Shown: piece by piece, positions 13,448 to 13,875 of the stretch
Numbering within the stretch: the stretch's first letter is position 1
Layout of the letters: every line of letters starts with the position of its first letter
From: Cyanobacteria bacterium UBA5018
Lineage (GTDB): Bacteria; Cyanobacteriota; Cyanobacteriia; PCC-6307; Cyanobiaceae
Assembly: GCA_002396505.1 (NCBI GenBank)
Contig: DGYA01000135.1
Span: forward strand, 1 to 13,875
DNA: 13,875 nucleotides
Direction: 5' to 3'
The notes under the pieces: model-generated
Database searches by the model: none
The model's input: the letters and a program-made list of their open reading frames with translations, nothing else
What the model was told of the DNA's origin: nothing
Translations under genes and position numbers: made by a program

Positions 13448-13453
13448 TTCTGT

Positions 13454-13582
13454 ATGCATGAATCGCTCTTAGAGGCTTCTCAGCAGATCCCTCGCCATAA
13501 AGCGCAGCTGCACAGAATGATGCTGATTCCAATCCTCATCACGCTTGCAGTTGCCATCATTTCCACTCCCCTGCCTGGCTAA
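13454..13582 (+). CDS. Small single-helix membrane protein (hypothetical)
   Basis: A 42-residue ORF starts MHESLLEASQQIPRHKAQLH and continues with a hydrophobic stretch RMMLIPILITLAVAIISTP (residues 21-39) that could be one membrane helix. It begins 6 bases after the DUF697-like gene and ends 5 bases before the next reading frame. The tight spacing and the protein-like pattern (polar N-terminus, one helix, short C-terminus) argue for a real gene. No family is recognised and no ribosome binding site is visible. A chance frame remains possible at this length. Confidence 0.45.
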   Translation: MHESLLEASQQIPRHKAQLHRMMLIPILITLAVAIISTPLPG

Positions 13583-13587
13583 CCGTA

Positions 13588-13875
13588 GTGGCATCCAGCT
13601 CAATAGATCACTTTAACGAATGGCTCCAAGAGCAAAAAGAGTCGATACCTATCAAGCTTTACTTTGCTTGGATGATAGCCAAGCATCGCTTTAATTTGAT
13701 TTTCGCAAGCAACAAGTTAATGGCCTTGCAATTTCGCGTGTGGATTGAGCATAACTTACCAGCGGATTCTCCCTTGCGCAAATGGATAATGGAACTTCCA
13801 GATCAGGCGCTCCAGGAACTCACGAAAAGTGCCACGAACTATTGCGCCAACTTAAACATACAACTTACTTGGCTT
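13588..13875 (+). CDS. Unrecognised protein, N-terminal part (runs off the window)
   Basis: From a GTG at 13588 the frame stays open for 96 codons to the end of the window. The translation begins VASSSIDHFNEWLQEQKESI and includes KLYFAWMIAKHRFNLIFASN and LPADSPLRKWIMELPDQALQ. It looks helical, with many aromatic residues, and has no membrane segment as long as a standard helix. I do not recognise the family. The DNA here is visibly richer in A and T than the genes on the left, which may indicate different origin. The start is uncertain: the frame is open further upstream, overlapping the small ORF, and no strong ribosome binding site is seen. The gene is probably cotranscribed with the DUF697-like gene. 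Confidence 0.5.
   Translation, partial: MASSSIDHFNEWLQEQKESIPIKLYFAWMIAKHRFNLIFASNKLMALQFRVWIEHNLPADSPLRKWIMELPDQALQELTKSATNYCANLNIQLTWL

Overview
The window looks like chromosomal DNA of a GC-rich picocyanobacterium of the Cyanobium/Synechococcus (alpha-cyanobacterial) type. The evidence is the set of oxygenic-phototroph genes: psb30 (photosystem II), acsF (chlorophyll synthesis), a Ycf20/DUF565 protein, a DUF2996 protein, a CbbY-like phosphatase and paired half-size UPF0016 transporters. No rRNA, tRNA, CRISPR array or intact mobile element was found.

Layout. The left edge (1-269) is non-coding and carries a 13-bp tandem repeat. Two minus-strand genes follow, a CbbY-like HAD phosphatase and ycf20, probably one transcript. 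Divergent from them is recJ, whose C-terminal part carries an in-frame 15-bp tandem repeat. A repeat-rich gap with a good intrinsic terminator (3894-4455) separates recJ from psb30, a 35-residue gene on the minus strand. Across a short divergent region holding a perfect 24-bp inverted repeat lies a plus-strand series: a YkgJ-type cysteine-cluster protein, two UPF0016 proteins, an RNB-family protein, ubiX, a LapA-like membrane protein, a DUF2996 protein and acsF. About 1.1 kb without an intact gene follows (11804-12889), with a frameshifted IS66-type transposase remnant. The right edge holds a DUF697-like membrane protein, then a 42-residue single-helix ORF and an unrecognised reading frame that runs off the window, each separated by about 5-6 bases.

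How the genes relate. Several serve the photosynthetic apparatus or its cofactors: Psb30 in photosystem II, AcsF in chlorophyll, UbiX supplying prenylated FMN (plastoquinone pathway), UPF0016 proteins (manganese/calcium handling) and CbbY (removal of a Rubisco inhibitor). RecJ acts in DNA repair.

The most notable observation is that the RNB-family protein keeps the full-length fold and S1 domain but appears to have lost the catalytic aspartates and the SPIRRY arginines, so it is a candidate pseudoenzyme. Second is the small uncharacterised cluster at the right edge. A recurring theme is short tandem repeats (12-15 bp, also 21 and 49 bp), both in coding tails and between genes. All family assignments come from reading the sequence against remembered motifs; no database search was run.
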